A stretch of 53,101 nt of DNA from Bigelowiella natans CCMP2755 (GCA_000320545.1 ADNK01000869.1:1-53101); one strand, 5' to 3'. Positions 12,710 through 25,018 are shown, numbered from the stretch's first letter. The notes: generated by a model from the letters alone, not told the origin. Translations and numbers: made by a program.

Positions 12710-14742
12710 TAAAGCGTGACCGCCAAAGATTATGGGTTTTGATGGATGGCCTCTACCTTCTAATCGGTGACACCCGATGACGCCTGATCAAACTGATGAT
12801 GACATCCTTATGACGCCCTCTTTGACACCTGAATTTTCCGCGTGCATGGATCAATTTAGTTTCTGCGACAACATAGTCCGCTCTGATTGAGAAGGATTTC
12901 GATGGGGATTTTCGAAATGATGATCATGATAAGAAATTACAAGCACTAACTTGGAAGTGGGAGAGTCTAGGTCCGATGCCCTGTGTTCAAATGTGCATTG
13001 GGCGTTGTGCTTCTACGACAATGGGAATTCGACATAGAACAAGAAGACATGGCCACTCAAGGTTTACTTTTTGGCTCTCAACCTCGGCTTTTCCTCTTGA
13101 GAAGCTCTTCCCGAGCACTGATTGGTCTGTTGTCTTAGGATCAAAATGGCCTTCTTTTCATGTGTCTTGGGGTCAAAAGCAACGGGTTTTGGACAAAAGC
13201 TTTCTGTCTATCTCCCCCAGATTAACATTTCCTAGGAAGCACAGAGAATGAAGTACCCTTGGCTTGCCAGTGGTCCTGCCTATTTCATTTGGATGGAAAA
13301 CGATTGAACATATTTCTTCTTTCCAGATGTAGTAAAGCTCTTCATTCTCTTCTTCATGCTGGTGAGTTAAGAACGATCGATTACAGTTGATTTTCAGAAA
13401 ACTAACGGTGTTGATGTGGTCATTGCCTCTCATCTGGGTTGCAATCAGTATTGCAATTATCTCAAGTTTTGTTCCACTTGTGCAAAGTGAAGAAAGGTAC
13501 AGCGAAGTGATTGAATCAGAAGCTAGGGGTGGGTATCGTTTTTCATCCGACTTGTGCTGAAAAGAAAACTAACGGTGTTGATGTGGTCATTGCCTCTCAT
13601 CTGGGTTGCAATCAGTATTGCAATTATCTCAAGTTTTGTTCCACTTGTGCAAAGTGAAGAAAGGTACAGCGAAGTGATTGAATCAGAAGCTAGGGTATAA
13701 GGGGTGGGTATCGTTTTTCATCCGACTTAGGGATTTACATAACTATAGTTCTTGGAATCTACTTTCAATACTATGCGCATGTCCCATTGCACCCGTGGCT
13801 GCAAAATCATTTTAGTTTGTTTTTGAATGTGTTGGAAAATGTATTGTGTTGTGTCTGCATAAGTTGGGTGAAACAAGTAAATCATTGCCAAAAAGAAGGT
13901 GGAAATTCTTCCCGCAGCGATAGGTTAGACCATAGTGACAAATTAGATAAAAAATCTGAAATCATGAGGATGGAAGCTTGTTCCAAAATTAACCATTGAA
14001 CTAAGTCATCAAATTTGATTGATTCTTGGAGTCGCCTAGAAATGCAATGATAGTAGACAACGTAACATACTAGCATGGATCGCGCTGCTGGCGCTAGCAC
14101 TCCCTTAATCCCAGAAGGCCAGAAGGCCCTAGTGGTCTAGTGGTGCATGCAGCATGGTTGACCCAGCCACCATCGCATTCCAGCTGCTCTTTAGGTGCAG
14201 CTCTAGAGCTAGCTAAGATCCATCTCATGAAGCTATGCATTTTTCCAGATGTGTTAGTTGTGCGTGCGATCGATGTAATGCATGAAATTGCTGAGCACTA
14301 GCTAGCTAGAGCAGTTAGATCCACATTGTTCTCCACATGTCTAGATAACTAGATGTTTTGCACTAGCTAGCTAGCTTGTGCACATAGCTAGGTAGCAGGT
14401 TGAATGAGGCGAGAAGCAATCCATGTGAATTCATAGACAAACATCTAGGTATGCTCATTCTACGTTCTGACGTATGAGTTGGATGACATGATTGTCATGT
14501 TTAGATCGACACATTTCCTAAGATGATGCATCTCCTACTGCTACACTATTAAATTGGGAAGTCTTCCCTTCTCTAGCATTTAGACTTTCGTAACATGAGG
14601 CGTAAGGTCAGTTTCATGTTGTTTCTACACAAAAGTGATAAGTTTTAGTTAAATCACACGCTCAAACCCGTTCGAGTTTTCAGATGATTCATCATTATTA
14701 AAACCCCAAGTTCGCATTTACTGTTCTTCATATATCTAGATG
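12710..14742. other. non-coding: direct duplication and palindrome-rich island
   Basis: No supportable gene. It holds the 160-bp direct duplication at 13396-13727. From about 14100 to 14480 it is dense in CTAG, GCTAGC, TGCA and GCATGC words, like the islands at 21.7-22.1, 32.4-33.1 and 45.7-46.3 kb. Frames at 12976-13251 (+) and 13173-13433 (-) overlap and have no splice or domain support. Confidence 0.55.
13396..13727. repeat. tandem-type direct duplication of about 160 bp
   Basis: Bases 13396-13552 recur at 13563-13727. The copies are nearly identical, differing by an insertion of about 8 bp near the 3' part of the second copy (GCTAGGGTATAAGGGGTG against GCTAGGGGTG). About 10 bp separates them. 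The low divergence implies a recent event. Confidence 0.95.
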
Positions 14743-16008
14743 TCATAGAACATCATCTCTGTCGCTTGAGGGGGGCTTCTTCACCTCCTCTACGTCATCA
14801 AACGCGGAATCATCGGAATCATCGTCGTCATCTTCCAATTCGATGTTAATCGATATATCGATGTGATCGTCAAACAAGCTGAATAGAAGACCCCCTATTA
14901 ACACAAGCCATAAAGATGGATACTTTGTTGCCTGCACCCTTCCTCTTCTCTTTGACATGGAAGACGCGGAAGACGAGGAGCTCTCACCGCTGCCAATCTC
15001 GCTATCTTCCATGTTCAAATGTGTCGCCAGAGACGACCGGAACTGCATTGACGGAAACTCACTTCTCATCCTATCCACTCGGCGTTTATAATGTGGGCCC
15101 TCTGATGTAACCAAATTCAGTTTATTGTGTCACATGAAAGGCTGAAAGCAAGTATGTATGAACGTAGCATTAGGAGCAGCTGCGGCGCAGTTGCAGCTTA
15201 TGTTGGCGTCTTATGAAGGGGGACTTTACCGGGGACAACCATTGTCCCACTGAGATAATCCCCAATCGATCGACGAGTGGGTGAGAAGAGCAACAAGGCT
15301 AAATTTGCTCCAGATAAGAAAGGCATTGTCAAAAAGTTGTCTATACTTCGAGTAAACCTATGTACACAGCAACAGCAGCCAACAGCAGCCAGCAGCAGCA
15401 AAAGCATGGTAAATATTATTGGAAGCAACCAGAGAAGTCACTGTTCGATAGAAGATAATTCGTCTGAGTAGAGATATACTGTTTCTGTGTACACAAATGT
15501 AAGGATGCTAATCTGGTTCCCCCCGTTAAATAAGTTTTCCCCCTCTTGTTATGTGGATGAGGCGTTATTCTCGGTGTCTAATTTAAGTTGCGTACGCCAT
15601 TGCTTTTGTCGCCGGTATCTCTGTCGTACGATAGAAGTCTCCGCGCACAGGGCAATGACACCTCTCCACTTGCACGATCTCGAGTCCCTTTTTCACAGAA
15701 AAGCACAGTGCTTCATTTAAATACGACTTAAAAAGTCGAGTATATCGCAATCTTACCCAGATGTATTTTCCGAAGGATCTTGACGTGATGGAATCGCGTA
15801 CGTGGAAGAGCAAAGAGTACACTTGGATAGGACTGTGGATGATAAATGAACATAGTTGTCACTAACGCAACCTGGTAGCCCTGCTACCGCTGCGTGCTGC
15901 GACTAGCAATATAGCATTCACCTCCTACTTGCATATGGCATACTACCTTTGATCAATCTCGAAGCTAAAGACCGCATCAACAAGTGAAACGTCCTGAGCT
16001 ACCTCCAT
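14743..16008 (-). CDS. small membrane protein with acidic tail, family not recognised
   Basis: Five exons join with matching phase: 16008-15947, 15832-15757, 15726-15596, 15357-15230 and 15101-14743, giving about 251 residues. The protein starts MEVAQDVSLVDAVFSFEIDQ, has a moderately hydrophobic block (FLTMPFLSGANLALLLFSP), then a Ser-rich basic linker and one clear membrane segment near the C-terminus (YPSLWLVLIGGLLFSLF), followed by an acidic DDDDD tail. The segment with HVRDSITSRSFGKYIW, then the late membrane anchor, loosely recalls seipin layout, but the match is too weak to name. The frame stays open upstream of this Met for several dozen codons, so the true start could be earlier. It lies tail-to-head with the EF-hand gene on the same strand. 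Confidence 0.65.
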
Positions 16009-16517
16009 AACGACACCCGGGAGCAAGGCGTAGACTACGAAGTCCGTGAATACTGCCGCCAGACGTCGGAGTTGGTGAGGTGGCCGCTGTAGTTGGTATG
16101 GTGGTGGTGTTGGGGGTGAGAATGTTAGGTAACAGCATGTATTTTCAGCTCAACATCTCGCTGATCTAGTAGTGGTTGCTCGAAGAACATGCAACGAGAT
16201 TTTAGGGATTGAATTGGAGAAGAAAAACACTGACGTCTCGTCCATCATTTCTTCATTGCATTCATTCAAATGCTCGACACATAGTAGCGTCTTTTGTAAC
16301 AGAAAGGCAGAAAGACGCATCAGAGTAACACAACATAGTGACCTGATATCTGACGTCTAACTCTACACCGAACTTATCAAATTGCTCATACCACCTGCCA
16401 AGGAGTACACAAAGTAAAACGAAGAGAAATGGCAGGAGAGTGTGGTGTGCTATTTATTAATAGTCATCATCGCCACTGTTGCGGTGATTAGTTTTGTTAG
16501 ATTGCGTCCTAGCGCCA

Positions 16518-17152
16518 TCACCATAAAACAAATTCCTCCTTTGAAACTTCTCCCGAAAGAGCAGCCAGTTTTGAAGAGTCGTCTAACGCCATTGCCGTTG
16601 CTTCATCTACGCTCATATTGTCCCTCTCCACGTAAAGCTTTAGCATCGCTCTCATCGCGTCGTTTCTATTCCATCCAAATGAAATGTACAATGTTCATAA
16701 AAGGTGAGTGCATGTTGGGCTGCTCAAAACAGTAACATTTGGGGAGCATACTAGCTCCCAGGTTGGACGTTAGATCAGTTTCCACTGTGACTAATTTGTC
16801 TATGATGAAGCATGCTATTTTTATTCCAACTCTTACCTCGAAACGAATCCATCCTTATCTAAATCCACATCGTCAAATGCTTCGTCTGCTCGGTGCTTTA
16901 TGGTTTGGTATGAGCGTCGCGTGTTAATGGAAATATACAAACATTCGCGTAGCTATATGTTTAGTTGACACTTTTATTGCGAACTCATAAGCACGAAGTG
17001 TATCATCTCTAACATAATCTGAAACATTATTATGATACCATTAAGACTCGCTGTGTGGCCCACAATCCTCCCTTTAGTCCTAGCTCAGAGAGTTGATATT
17101 TGGCTGATAATCGGGAGGCTACTGATGATCCTTGTTCGGAAAATTGGCTCAT
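16518..17152 (-). CDS. small EF-hand calcium-binding protein
   Basis: Three exons join in frame: 17152-17048, 16895-16837 and 16665-16518, giving 103 residues. The N-terminus is MSQFSEQGSSVASRLSAKYQ. A near-canonical EF-hand loop, DLDKDGFVSRND, lies at about residues 48-59, with Asp at ligand positions 1, 3, 5 and 12, the central Gly and the hydrophobic at position 8. A second, degenerate hand ends in LSGEVSKEEF at the C-terminus. The paired arrangement is that of small calcium sensors or buffers. It diverges from the DUF4336 gene, whose Met is about 700 bp away. The plus-strand frame at 16442-16735 is its shadow. Confidence 0.78.
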
Positions 17153-17857
17153 TTGCCTCCTCGAAAACCCTCCAGTGAAGAGGTTGGTCTCCATTGACTT
17201 TAGCCATCTCTAGGAAAAGCAATGTCGAAAGTGATGGTTTGCAACAGCCTTAATTGTGGTCCTTGCACATCTTTATAAAAACCTTCTTTTATTCGTAAAT
17301 GATATGCACATAATATGGTTTTGTCATGAAGGAAAAGGGTGTGGAAAAGGACTTTGCTCCGCCTCCGGACGTTCGAGGGGCCCAGGACTCGTCGCATGGT
17401 GTGTGACGCTGGAACTATTAAGTCGCCTCTTTGACGACCATCAATATTAGTATCGGCTTCTCACGTGATCTAGTTTATATTTGTATATTCTTCCATCAAT
17501 TTATGTCCTGATTCCTGTTGATCATTTTGGATAATTCTTTTCACTGCTCCAACCCATTTTTCCTCTTGAAGATGGATTTTTTTTATTGGATGTTTGCACG
17601 GTATTTTCCAGAACCCCTGCGGAAGCGCACATATGCAATATCTTTCGAGAATCCCTCTGGATAACAGATGTGCGACATGGTACAAGCAGCTATTTCAGAT
17701 GGAAAATCGTCATACAGCAGGCTCGTCGTCTTTCCTCAGATCCGAACAAACGTAATGTCTACGTCTACGTCAACGACGTGCCCCCTCCAATTCGTCCTAC
17801 CTTATCCAAATACGATCTCTCTTTACAAATAATGCGTCGTACTACCACCCTAGTCTG
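17153..17857. other. spacer between divergent EF-hand and DUF4336 genes
   Basis: The spacer should hold promoters for both genes. A minus-strand frame at 17470-17685 ending QESGHKLMEEYTNIN and a plus-strand frame at 17586-17858 both look partly protein-like. I could not give either a start or splice structure. Confidence 0.4.
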
Positions 17858-20343
17858 ATGCTTCTGAGTTTCAGTGCTACTCGTCTTTTCCTGCTGTTTT
17901 TTGCGGCTACTGTCGCGGTCCTGAGCTTCCAGAGGGGGAAGATAAGAGATCAACATAAACCTTCATCGCTATCGGCAACATTTTCCGGCACATCAAGGCC
18001 GCAGCGAATGAAACGCATGGCGATAGGATCTTCTTATCTTTCCACATTGTCCTTGTATCTCCCCTCGTCTTTTGGAAGAGAAAGAAGAACCAGCAGCAGA
18101 CGCATCGCTCCACACTCGCTCCGTGGACGGGATAGTAGTGATCCAGAGGGCGATTTCTCGGAAACCATAGAGTCTCGTATCTATAGAGAATGGAGACGCC
18201 TACCACTTCAGCCGTATCAGCTTAGGGAAACGACGGTGGATGAGGTATTACGACAGATAACTCCCATCCGGCCGATCTCCCTCTGTTCTCTGATGTTTCA
18301 ACGTTACAGAAACTTTTGCCTATGCTGCCACGTCTTCATCACTATATTCACCACAATCATGACCATACAATCACAATAGGTCGTTCCAGGTCAGGTGTTC
18401 TCCCTGGAACAGCAGCTTGGTGTTTTTGACGTAGTCGTGAACATCAGAATGACCGTCCTGGTTGGAGCTTTACTAAGAAAGAAAGAGCATGACATCGTTA
18501 TGTTTTGTGCGTGTATATGATCATAATAGATGTGCTTGTAATATTATTTGTTATTTTTGCTTATTTGACCAGGTTGTGGAGGGAGGACTCGCAGTTGTCA
18601 ATCCGATCGCTCCTACAAAAGAGTGTGTGGTAACCATGACCGAACGACAAAAAACATACAAGATCTTTGAAAGAATGCAATAATCTCGTAGGACATTTTG
18701 CATAAATTAGAGAAGAAATACGGAGGAATAAAGTATATCCTTCTTCCAACAACACAGGTACTATTGAGATCACCACTGCTTTTGTAGCTGATGCTTGTGA
18801 TATCAGTGATGATGTAGCCAAGACGATTGTGCCCATCAAAATATTTGTTCCTAAGGTCGAGCATAAGATCTACCTTGAGCCGCTTTCACGGCAGTTTCCC
18901 TCAGCACAGGTAACGAGGGGGGGGAGGAGGAGGGGATGGGGGTTGCACGGTATTTTCTGCGACATCAATTCAATATAAAACTCTGTTCTCTGTGGAGAAA
19001 TATGCTTGGCTGTGATTATTGCTCCTTCCCGCTTGTTGTTTTTATCGATTTGAATGTTTGTATTACGATTAGGTGTGGGGCGTTGGCCGTCAATGGAGTT
19101 TTCCTCCATTCCCTCTGTCTCTCATAGGCTACTATCCATCAAAGTAACATTAGTAACAACGAGATTTGCCCATAGCTGATGAAAGCAACTTGATTAGAAG
19201 CATGAGAGTAGAATTAAATGAGGTTCATTTCCTCTTCTTCTTCCTGGGAAAACCCTCTTTCTAGATACTACACCCATATGCAAGTTGCTGCTTTCATTAT
19301 TATCCAATATGACAGCAATATGATTTCGTAGAATATCTGGAATTCTAAGAGACACTACTTCCTCAGAAGAAGAATTTCCTTTTCAACAGGACCTTGAGGT
19401 TTGCCGCACAGCTGACTTTCCTTCGTTAAGTATATAACTCGCCTTTGTTATCGTATGCTATTGTTATGTTGTCGAAGGTTAATGACTGAACGTCTCAATG
19501 AATGATGCAGATAAAACTACTCGATATTGCTTTGCCAGGAAGCATTCCAACCCCTTTTCAGGTTGTCGCAGCTTGGCATATGATCTCCTTTCCTGATAAT
19601 TATACACAATATCCTCCTCCGCAAGTCACTCAAGACCTTCACTATTATTCATTTCAGGAAGCTGCCATTTATCACAAACGTTCCAAGTCGCTGATCGTAT
19701 GTGACATAACCCTACAAAATCAACAACGAACAGTCATCAATCACAGCTTGTTGCTGTACTACCACAAATTGCCCTTCTCACCATGGTATGCGACATGTGT
19801 TTATAATGTCCATAAAAAAAGGTTACTGACGCTGTTGTGTCGATCCCAAAAGAACCTCCTCGGATAGTCTCCGTACTACCTACCACTCATCACACACTCT
19901 ACAGCATTCTGTTATCATATTCCCAAATTATAAGAAATAAAGTTATCATCCTCGCTCCTTTTGTTCTCATGACTCCTCACTTTGATCAATAACATAGTCT
20001 AGTCCCTCTTCACTCCTTAAGATCTCGGGTGTTTGGAGCTCTCCATCAGCATCCTCGTCTCCCAAGACGATGTTTCTCAATGAGGTTGAGGCAGCAGATT
20101 CTCCACAGAATACCGCACAGAATCGAAGGGAGGGCTGGGCAAAAACCGTGCTTTTAGCATGTTTCCTAAGGTTCCCATGCATGCCTTACTTTATTGTTTC
20201 TATTATTGACCACGAATCATTACACATACAACACATTACATGCACGATTTAACTCATCATCGTAATACAAACATCTTTATCAGTCCCTCTTCCGTGAGTA
20301 AAGAGCTAAGAGAGTTTCTTGACGAAGGGTAGGTGCCACACGT

Positions 20344-20386
<43 letters not shown>

Positions 20387-20833
20387 AGCAAATGTTATGA
20401 AAAAGGTATAATATATTTTAGTTTAAGATTTGTGACATGCACACCATCTATCCTCATGAGAAAATTAACATCACAGAACGTTATTACCGTCTCCTCTTCC
20501 TCTTCTTGTTTTCTACTACACAATAGATTCGTTTGGTCGAGTGGATGGGAAAAGACATTCCAAGCCCTTATAAGCCCAGTATTATCAGATACAACAATTT
20601 AGCATATTGCACAGGAAGAGCGTGTATACATCGTGCTTCTTTCAGATTTTTCATGCTCATTATCTTTTTCTTCGTCTTCTTTCTCTGCTGGTTGCGATAG
20701 ATCACGTTGTGGGTTGTTACCATTGCTGCTGCTGCTCTTTTCTTTGTCATGGTGGTTTTCCACAGAGCCTGATCGTGTCTCCATTGGTCTCTGAGCTTGT
20801 GTTTCGGCCACAATCGCAACAGGTAAGCTACTG

Positions 20834-20865
<32 letters not shown>

Positions 20866-20894
20866 GCAGATAACATCTAAGAACTACATGATTG

Positions 20895-20937
<43 letters not shown>

Positions 20938-21495
20938 TCTGTCTCTCTCTCTCGCATGCTGCTACTACAACTACCAGGTACGATCGTGGGCTGAGAATGT
21001 TGCAGAGTGGCCATTTCGGAGGGTAAAAGAACAAGAAAGATATTCGAATCAGCTTCTCGCAATAATACTCATGCAGCAGCCTTTGCACTTCTATCATTGT
21101 ACGAATTTTGAGGCCAGCCCTGCATGTTTGCTTGTCGTTGCAGGTGATTCCTGCACATTTCGGCATCGCCCAACGATCAGGACCGAAGGTAATTGCGGAA
21201 TAAATGATGAATTCACGACGATGGTTAGGAGAGGAAGAAGATGAAGAAGAAGAAGAAGAAAAAACGAAGTGGCAACATAAGTATTTCAGTTGTTACGATA
21301 GTAATGCTGAAGTATAAAATAACAACGTTGTGCCAACAATTATTAGCCTTTCACTCTTCTTCATTAACCTCAACCCAGGAGTTTCTCCGAGCGTTTGCAT
21401 TTTTAAACGACGAAAGTGATGCGTCCTACAAGAGTACTGCTGGGAGCACACTATCCATTCCAGGTGGTTTTACTTTTTCTCCAGCCTATGCATGA
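17858..21495 (+). CDS. DUF4336-domain protein with bipartite plastid-type leader, 16 exons
   Basis: Exons 17858-18244, 18380-18460, 18573-18629, 18692-18757, 18856-18909, 19073-19143, 19350-19398, 19511-19561, 19658-19696, 19822-19872, 19998-20170, 20527-20578, 20766-20822, 20978-21022, 21144-21188 and 21379-21495 join to 464 codons with no frame break. The DUF4336 landmarks run in order: RMTV, GGLAVVNPIAPTKEC, KYILLPTTQ, VEHKIYLEPLSRQFPSAQ, WSFP, PFQEAAIYHKRSKSLI, VTDAVVSIPKEPP, NRREGWAK, SSGWEKTF, LIVSPLVSELVF, VIPAHFGIAQRSGPKEF. This family is known from plants, cyanobacteria and algae; its fold resembles metallo-beta-lactamases but its function is unknown. The leader MLLSFSATRLFLLFFAATVA continues VLSFQRGK, so a signal peptide may be cut before Phe, as in complex-plastid targeting. 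The join near 20170/20527 may hide one more exon. Confidence 0.9.
20340..20385. repeat. (AT)n microsatellite in a DUF4336 intron
   Basis: About 45 nt of TA repeat lies in the long intron between 20170 and 20527. Confidence 0.95.
20838..20958. repeat. (ACT)n and (CT)n repeats in one DUF4336 intron
   Basis: An ACT triplet run (about 20838-20863) and a CT tract (about 20898-20953) both sit in the 155-nt intron between exons 20766-20822 and 20978-21022. The pyrimidine tract lies just upstream of the CTACCAG acceptor. Confidence 0.9.
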
Positions 21496-22376
21496 TTAAG
21501 TTATACATATATTTTATACACAATATTTATACATGTGTATTTGCTGCAATGGAAGGCGCTTAGTGGAGAATAAGCCTCATTTTATCGTCCGTTTAATACT
21601 TCTCAACTAGGAACACTTAAGGAGGACTATTCCATATTGCAAATCATCGCCAATGCCGCATTTGGAAAGAAATCAGGGGCGTAGCTGGATATAGCGATTC
21701 TATGAACTTTAACGACTAACAATAGCTAGATAGGCTTCTGCAGTCCGCAATAGTGCACCAGCAGGATAGTATGATTGTTGTTGCAGAGCTGGAGTGCCCT
21801 GATGGTCGCATGTCATAATAAAAGAAATTCTAGCATAGCTAGATAGTCACACCGCGCAACTTGCGCTAGCAGATGCACTAGTGACGCACAGCATGCAGCT
21901 ATTCTGTACCACATGCTATATGGCAACGGATGCGCTACGCTATTCTCATAGCAGATCACTTGCAATATCTATTTGCGGCCCATGCATTTCGTAGTAATTA
22001 CATTATTACCATGCTAGGCATCATCACATAATTTACACCATTCTAGTTGCTGTGCAAGAAGCTATTCATCTGAGGGTCTACTAGAGTTAGACGAGTCGTA
22101 ATAGATGCATACGGCAGCGACAGACAATCCCTCCTCTGTCATAGGCTAGTAGGCTTGCCAGCTTACAGTATTTGCATTATGTGTATTTCTCATCCTCATT
22201 ATCATCATCACTTCCCCTTTGCCCTATTTCTCTCTTTCTTTTTCTCCTTATTGTGCTGTCGGTGATGATCTTTACTTTCTTTCACAATCTTCTTTCCTCT
22301 ACGTATAGATAGACAACAAAAATGACGGCATTAGTACGTGGATATATTCACAGGAACTCACTTTTTGTGTTTTTCC
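21496..22376. other. convergent spacer, palindrome-rich
   Basis: No gene is seen between the DUF4336 stop and the SBDS stop. From about 21680 to 22170 the sequence is rich in CTAG, TAGCTAGAT and GCATGCAG words, like the other islands in this window. Confidence 0.6.
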
Positions 22377-22859
22377 TCAATTTTGTTCTCTCCTTCTTAC
22401 GCACTTCTCAGGTTTTGCCGCCTTTGGCTCATTCTTGCTTCCGACTGTGTCAATTTCAAAATCGCCTGAGGGAGGAAGAATAGCGGAAATAAGTTATCTT
22501 CTAAACGTCGTTGCATCTAACCAATTCTTACCAACAAGCCTAGTTACTTCAGTTCTCTTCTCCCCTTTTCACTCCCACCCCCCTCCCCCTTCTCACTTTT
22601 CCTTTTACCGCTAGTTGGCTTCGATAGCCCCTTCATCAGATCGTCATAATTCGCAGGTGGTATTCCTACCTACATATTACATGGCGACAGACAGCAACAT
22701 GAGACCAAACAAACAGGAAAATATCCCGTACGTCATCGTCTTTGTTGCTGTGTGTGTGTGTGTGAGTGTGTGTGTGTGAGTGAGTGTGCTTTTAATTTAA
22801 GCGCGGTTATATCTGGTAAATGTTCCCTTCCAGTAGAAGTCAACATTATCATCAGCTAT

Positions 22860-22898
<39 letters not shown>

Positions 22899-24467
22899 AA
22901 GCGACAACCTCGACGACAAAAAAGTCCGCTGCATCCTTCGTCGTAGCTTTCACTTGTCCGTATCTGAACGATGGCGGTAGCAACGATATACTTATCATTC
23001 TCATTACTCCCAACATAATCAGGCACACCATCAATTATGTGGTAGGCATTATCGATGATAATTACTTCTTGATGACAGAGAGCGCTGAGCCGTATTTACT
23101 GTTAAAGCGGATAACGTAGTCCGTTTCCATACGATACAGCGATAAAGAAGTCTTTTTTACATCGTGGTTACGACGATTATAGGAAGAAGAAGAAGAAGAA
23201 GAAGAAGAAGAAGAAGAAGAATAGGCTGTAAGAGGATGTCTAACGGGGAGGCACAGAGCTTTCTTCTTTTGGTGTTTCATGATAACGCTACTTGGTGTCA
23301 GAAATGTAACAAACTCCATGTGAACAGTTACGACAACGCACGTTCCTATAGTTATTTTGTCGTGATTTCATCACTGTAAATGTCCTTACAATACCTGAAG
23401 TTTTTCTAAGATATCATCGATCTGCGATCTTGCTGGTTTCTCAGAATCGATCTGATAATTGCGGTGAGGATGATTAATTTGGCCGTATCTTTCCTCTTTC
23501 TCTCCTCCTTCATTCAGAGGTTGCTCATTTATCCGCCCTCCTCCACTTCCTCTTCTCTCCCCGTTACATATAACAACCTTTATCTTTGCATCCTTGAAAG
23601 CAATTTCGACCTAATATATTCGTAAAGATTGGTATTGGCACAACGACCAAACTTTCATCGATAAAATTCGTCTTAATCGTTGTGTTAGTATTACTTACTA
23701 GTGCTATTACCAGTAGTACTTACTAGTGCCATATATTACCTGTTCCCGGGCAACCACTGACTTGGTCAGCGTAGAGCGGTAGTTTCGAATGATTTCAGAC
23801 ACGATTTCCTCTGTTTTCTCCTCAATTTTCTTCTTCCGCTCATGTGCAGTAAGGGAAAAGTCGCCTTTCTCCAGAACTTTTTCGCAGCACTTTAGCTGAT
23901 CATTTGTCCTGAAAACAAATTTAAAATGAATTTCAAGAAAAAAGGGGTGGAACCTATGTGGTCTATGAGGAGAATAGAGGAACAGAGGGACAACCACGGA
24001 AAAGGGGGAAGAGGAGGAGAAGGAGGAGGACGAGGAGGACGAGGAGGAGGACAACCCAAAAGCTGCTTGAAGCTCTGCATCGCTGCACTTGGTGAGCTTG
24101 CGCGCATCATTGAAAACTTGCTCGATCTCCAGAGCCTTAAAAATATTAGTTAGTTAGCATGGTCGCAGTAGTCACATCACAAGCTTTTGAAGATCATATT
24201 TGAGGAGGATGAGCGTTTGAATTCAATAAGTAGTGTTTGCTGCTGTCTCTTTTGCTGCTTCACGTACTTCTTCGGCCGATATCTTTCCTTCTTTAAATTG
24301 AGCGGGAGCACCACTTTTGGCCAGAACCTACGTCCGATACACACACGCACACACAACATTATCATCATCATCATTATCATCATCATCTCCTTGTAACTGC
24401 TTCCACGAATATATATCGACTTTTCCTGCAATTCCGACTATTTCTACTACCGCATATATTACACTGT

Positions 24468-24513
<46 letters not shown>

Positions 24514-25018
24514 GCAACTTCTACCACTGCTACCTCGAAGCTCTTCTTGCCTTGTTTCAGCGTGACTATCTGTGCCTGCCCCCCAGAGCTTGAGGAACTA
24601 CCTTTATTGCCCTTTCCGCCCCCACCCTTCCCTTTACCTCCTCGAAGCCGTAGGCTTCGTATCAACAAAGAAGCATCTATACATTTCGAACTAGCGCCTG
24701 CTTATCATTACATACCAAGGAGTATAAGAAAAGGCCAGGGTCTATCGTACTCAGAAACCAGCAAGTAAGTTACTTTCAGCATTTTTTGCATCTCTTCCTC
24801 TCGGCATGTAGCCTAGAAAATGATTGCCCGGCGATTTCCTGCTTCAAAAGTAAAAGGTAAGCCCTCCGCGCGCAAAAAACATTGTCATAGCAATAATTGC
24901 GATATAACCTGAGCGATCGGTGGGAGATGCCGTGGTCATGACCAAAGAGCACAACGACAACGCAGAGTAAGAATACGCTCACTTCTAACAGGAGGATCTT
25001 CGAAGTTGCTGCCTTCAT
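22377..25018 (-). CDS. SBDS-family ribosome maturation protein, with candidate secretory leader
   Basis: Confident exons are 24697-24534, 24327-24268, 24135-24056, 23908-23740, 23610-23578 and 23451-23395. Later exons near 23147-23068, 23008-22920, 22660-22607 and 22437-22377 are less certain. The SBDS N-domain reads VTLKQGKKSFEVLAKSGAP, FKEGKISAEEALEIEQVF, SDAELQAAFGTNDQ, EKGDFSLTAHERKKKIEEK, then IDSEKPARSQIDDILEKLQ. Domain-2/3-like pieces follow: RFNSKYGSALSVIK, KYIVATAIVQIR, IPPANYDDLMKGL, GDFEIDTVG. SBDS removes eIF6/Tif6 from pre-60S subunits together with EFL1. Here the N-domain is divergent, nearer archaeal-like wording than the usual FTPTNQIRLTNVAVVR type. A first exon at 25018-24943 (signal-like MKAATSKILLLEVSVFLLCV) joins in phase to a segment containing LRLRGG; its donor (G|GTCATG) is unusual. 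Confidence 0.75.
24467..24514. repeat. (ACT)n run in SBDS intron
   Basis: An ACT triplet run of about 47 nt lies in the intron between the first two N-domain exons of the SBDS gene. Similar ACT/TAG runs recur at 20.8, 29.9, 42.6 and 42.7 kb. Confidence 0.95.

Noticed and set aside
16442-16735. Plus-strand hydrophobic frame of 97 codons
   Set aside because: It has no ATG and overlaps the last exon of the EF-hand gene, whose three exons join in phase on the minus strand.
18758-18855. Open frame reading GTIEITTAFVADACDISDD between two DUF4336 exons
   Set aside because: It is in a different phase, and removing it as an intron joins LPTTQ to VEHKIYL exactly as in the family.
22400-22620. Plus-strand frame (FAAFGSFLLPTVSISKS) as the last exon of the DUF4336 gene
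   Set aside because: The DUF4336 frame already ends at 21495. The minus strand here reads as the SBDS C-terminus (GDFEIDTVG) with matching splice phase.
23164-23379. Plus-strand frame with a thioredoxin-like WCQKC motif
   Set aside because: It lies inside the SBDS gene on the opposite strand, begins in an AAG repeat, and has no surrounding thioredoxin pattern.
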